From positions 124,001-188,000 of the forward strand of contig NZ_JAFCJJ010000004.1 of assembly GCF_018131015.1 (NCBI RefSeq): DNA of 64,000 nucleotides. The letters are read 5' to 3'. The notes beneath the pieces are model-generated. The model saw nothing but the letters and a program-made list of their open reading frames with translations, did no database searches and had not been told where the DNA came from. This document shows positions 63,783-64,000 of the stretch, in pieces (within the stretch, counting starts at the first letter, position 1; every line of letters starts with the position of its first letter). A program made the translations under genes and the position numbers. Source of the DNA: Bradyrhizobium diazoefficiens (lineage in GTDB: Bacteria > Pseudomonadota > Alphaproteobacteria > Rhizobiales > Xanthobacteraceae).

Positions 63783-64000
63783 CAATGAGATCTGCCGCAT
63801 GGATGCCGCGACCGTTGCGGCGAAGGTGAGGTCCAAGGAGCTATCCGCCGCCGAGGTCACCGAAGCTGTTCTGCGCCGCATGGATAAGCTCGAGCCGCAC
63901 ATCCATGCCTTCTGCACGCCGACGCCCGCCGTGGCGCGCGCCGCAGCTGCTGCAGTCGACGCCAAGATCGCGGCCGGGAAGGATCCAGGCCTGCTGGCCG
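63772..64000 (+). CDS. Amidase-family protein (3' truncated by window end)
   Basis: 76 visible residues beginning MSADNEICRMDAATVAAKVRSKELSAAEVTEAVLRRMDKLEPHIHAFCTP, the classic N-terminus of amidase-signature enzymes (GatA/AtzF/AtzE-like). The catalytic Ser-Ser-Lys region lies beyond the window. GGAGGAACC is the RBS, and the start overlaps the DppF-like gene by 11 bp. It could hydrolyse an amide or allophanate-like intermediate; the visible part cannot decide. Confidence 0.8.
   Translation, partial: MSADNEICRMDAATVAAKVRSKELSAAEVTEAVLRRMDKLEPHIHAFCTPTPAVARAAAAAVDAKIAAGKDPGLLA

Noticed and set aside
45142..64000. Right-hand attachment site (copy of the tRNA-Gln 3' end)
   Set aside because: No second copy of the T-arm and acceptor sequence was noticed by eye; it may lie beyond the window.
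1..64000. CRISPR arrays, rRNA genes or intact insertion sequences
   Set aside because: No regularly spaced direct repeats, rRNA segments or transposase genes were seen.

Overview
The window is GC-rich, densely packed alphaproteobacterial chromosome. Gene content, neighbour order (fabI / phosphoglycerate-mutase-like / aroC; HDAC-like / xseB / dxs / tlyA / RNA methyltransferase) and the palindromic intergenic repeats point to Bradyrhizobium or a close relative. This is inferred by recognition, not by a database search.

Left and middle part (1-45,060): mostly core metabolism and housekeeping. It holds a truncated Kef-type antiporter, ribBA with a degenerate RibA half, glutaryl-CoA dehydrogenase, an acyl-CoA ligase, an extensin-like protein, an L,D-transpeptidase, CorA, pdxH, a DnaJ-like protein, an ECF sigma/anti-sigma pair, fabI, aroC, a class III cyclase, and an orphan NitT/TauT-type binding protein with a flavoprotein. 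It continues with clpS and a fluoride-resistance operon (MFS, two CrcB proteins, DUF190) behind a recognisable fluoride riboswitch and terminator. After that come two RNA methyltransferases, a nucleoside deoxyribosyltransferase, dxs, xseB, an HDAC-like protein, a 5'-nucleotidase, an enoyl-CoA hydratase, an MFS transporter and a DmdC-like acyl-CoA dehydrogenase. Several families of inverted repeats sit between these genes.

Right part (45,067-64,000): a tRNA-Gln(UUG) gene is followed at once by an integrase remnant, and then by what looks like a catabolic island. The minus-strand operon encodes an amidohydrolase and a three-subunit molybdenum hydroxylase whose iron-sulfur subunit is fused to a CoxG/SRPBCC domain. 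It diverges from a marR gene. Two related perfect 18-bp palindromes flank marR. The plus-strand operon encodes a nitroreductase-like protein, a polar amino-acid type ABC transporter, RidA and three consecutive DUF1989 proteins. It is preceded by a consensus sigma-54 promoter and, right behind its predicted start site, a leader that matches the guanidine-I (ykkC) riboswitch. A second consensus sigma-54 promoter precedes a dipeptide/nickel-type ABC transporter (permeases and ATPases) and an amidase cut by the window edge. A cupin-type HTH regulator lies between.

Taken together, the right part looks like a nitrogen-scavenging locus under joint sigma-54 and guanidine control, built around a molybdenum hydroxylase, an amidohydrolase and DUF1989 enzymes. 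Two of the DUF1989 proteins resemble the urea-carboxylase-associated / carboxyguanidine deiminase pair, but no guanidine or urea carboxylase is visible. This is the strongest candidate for an undescribed system in the window.
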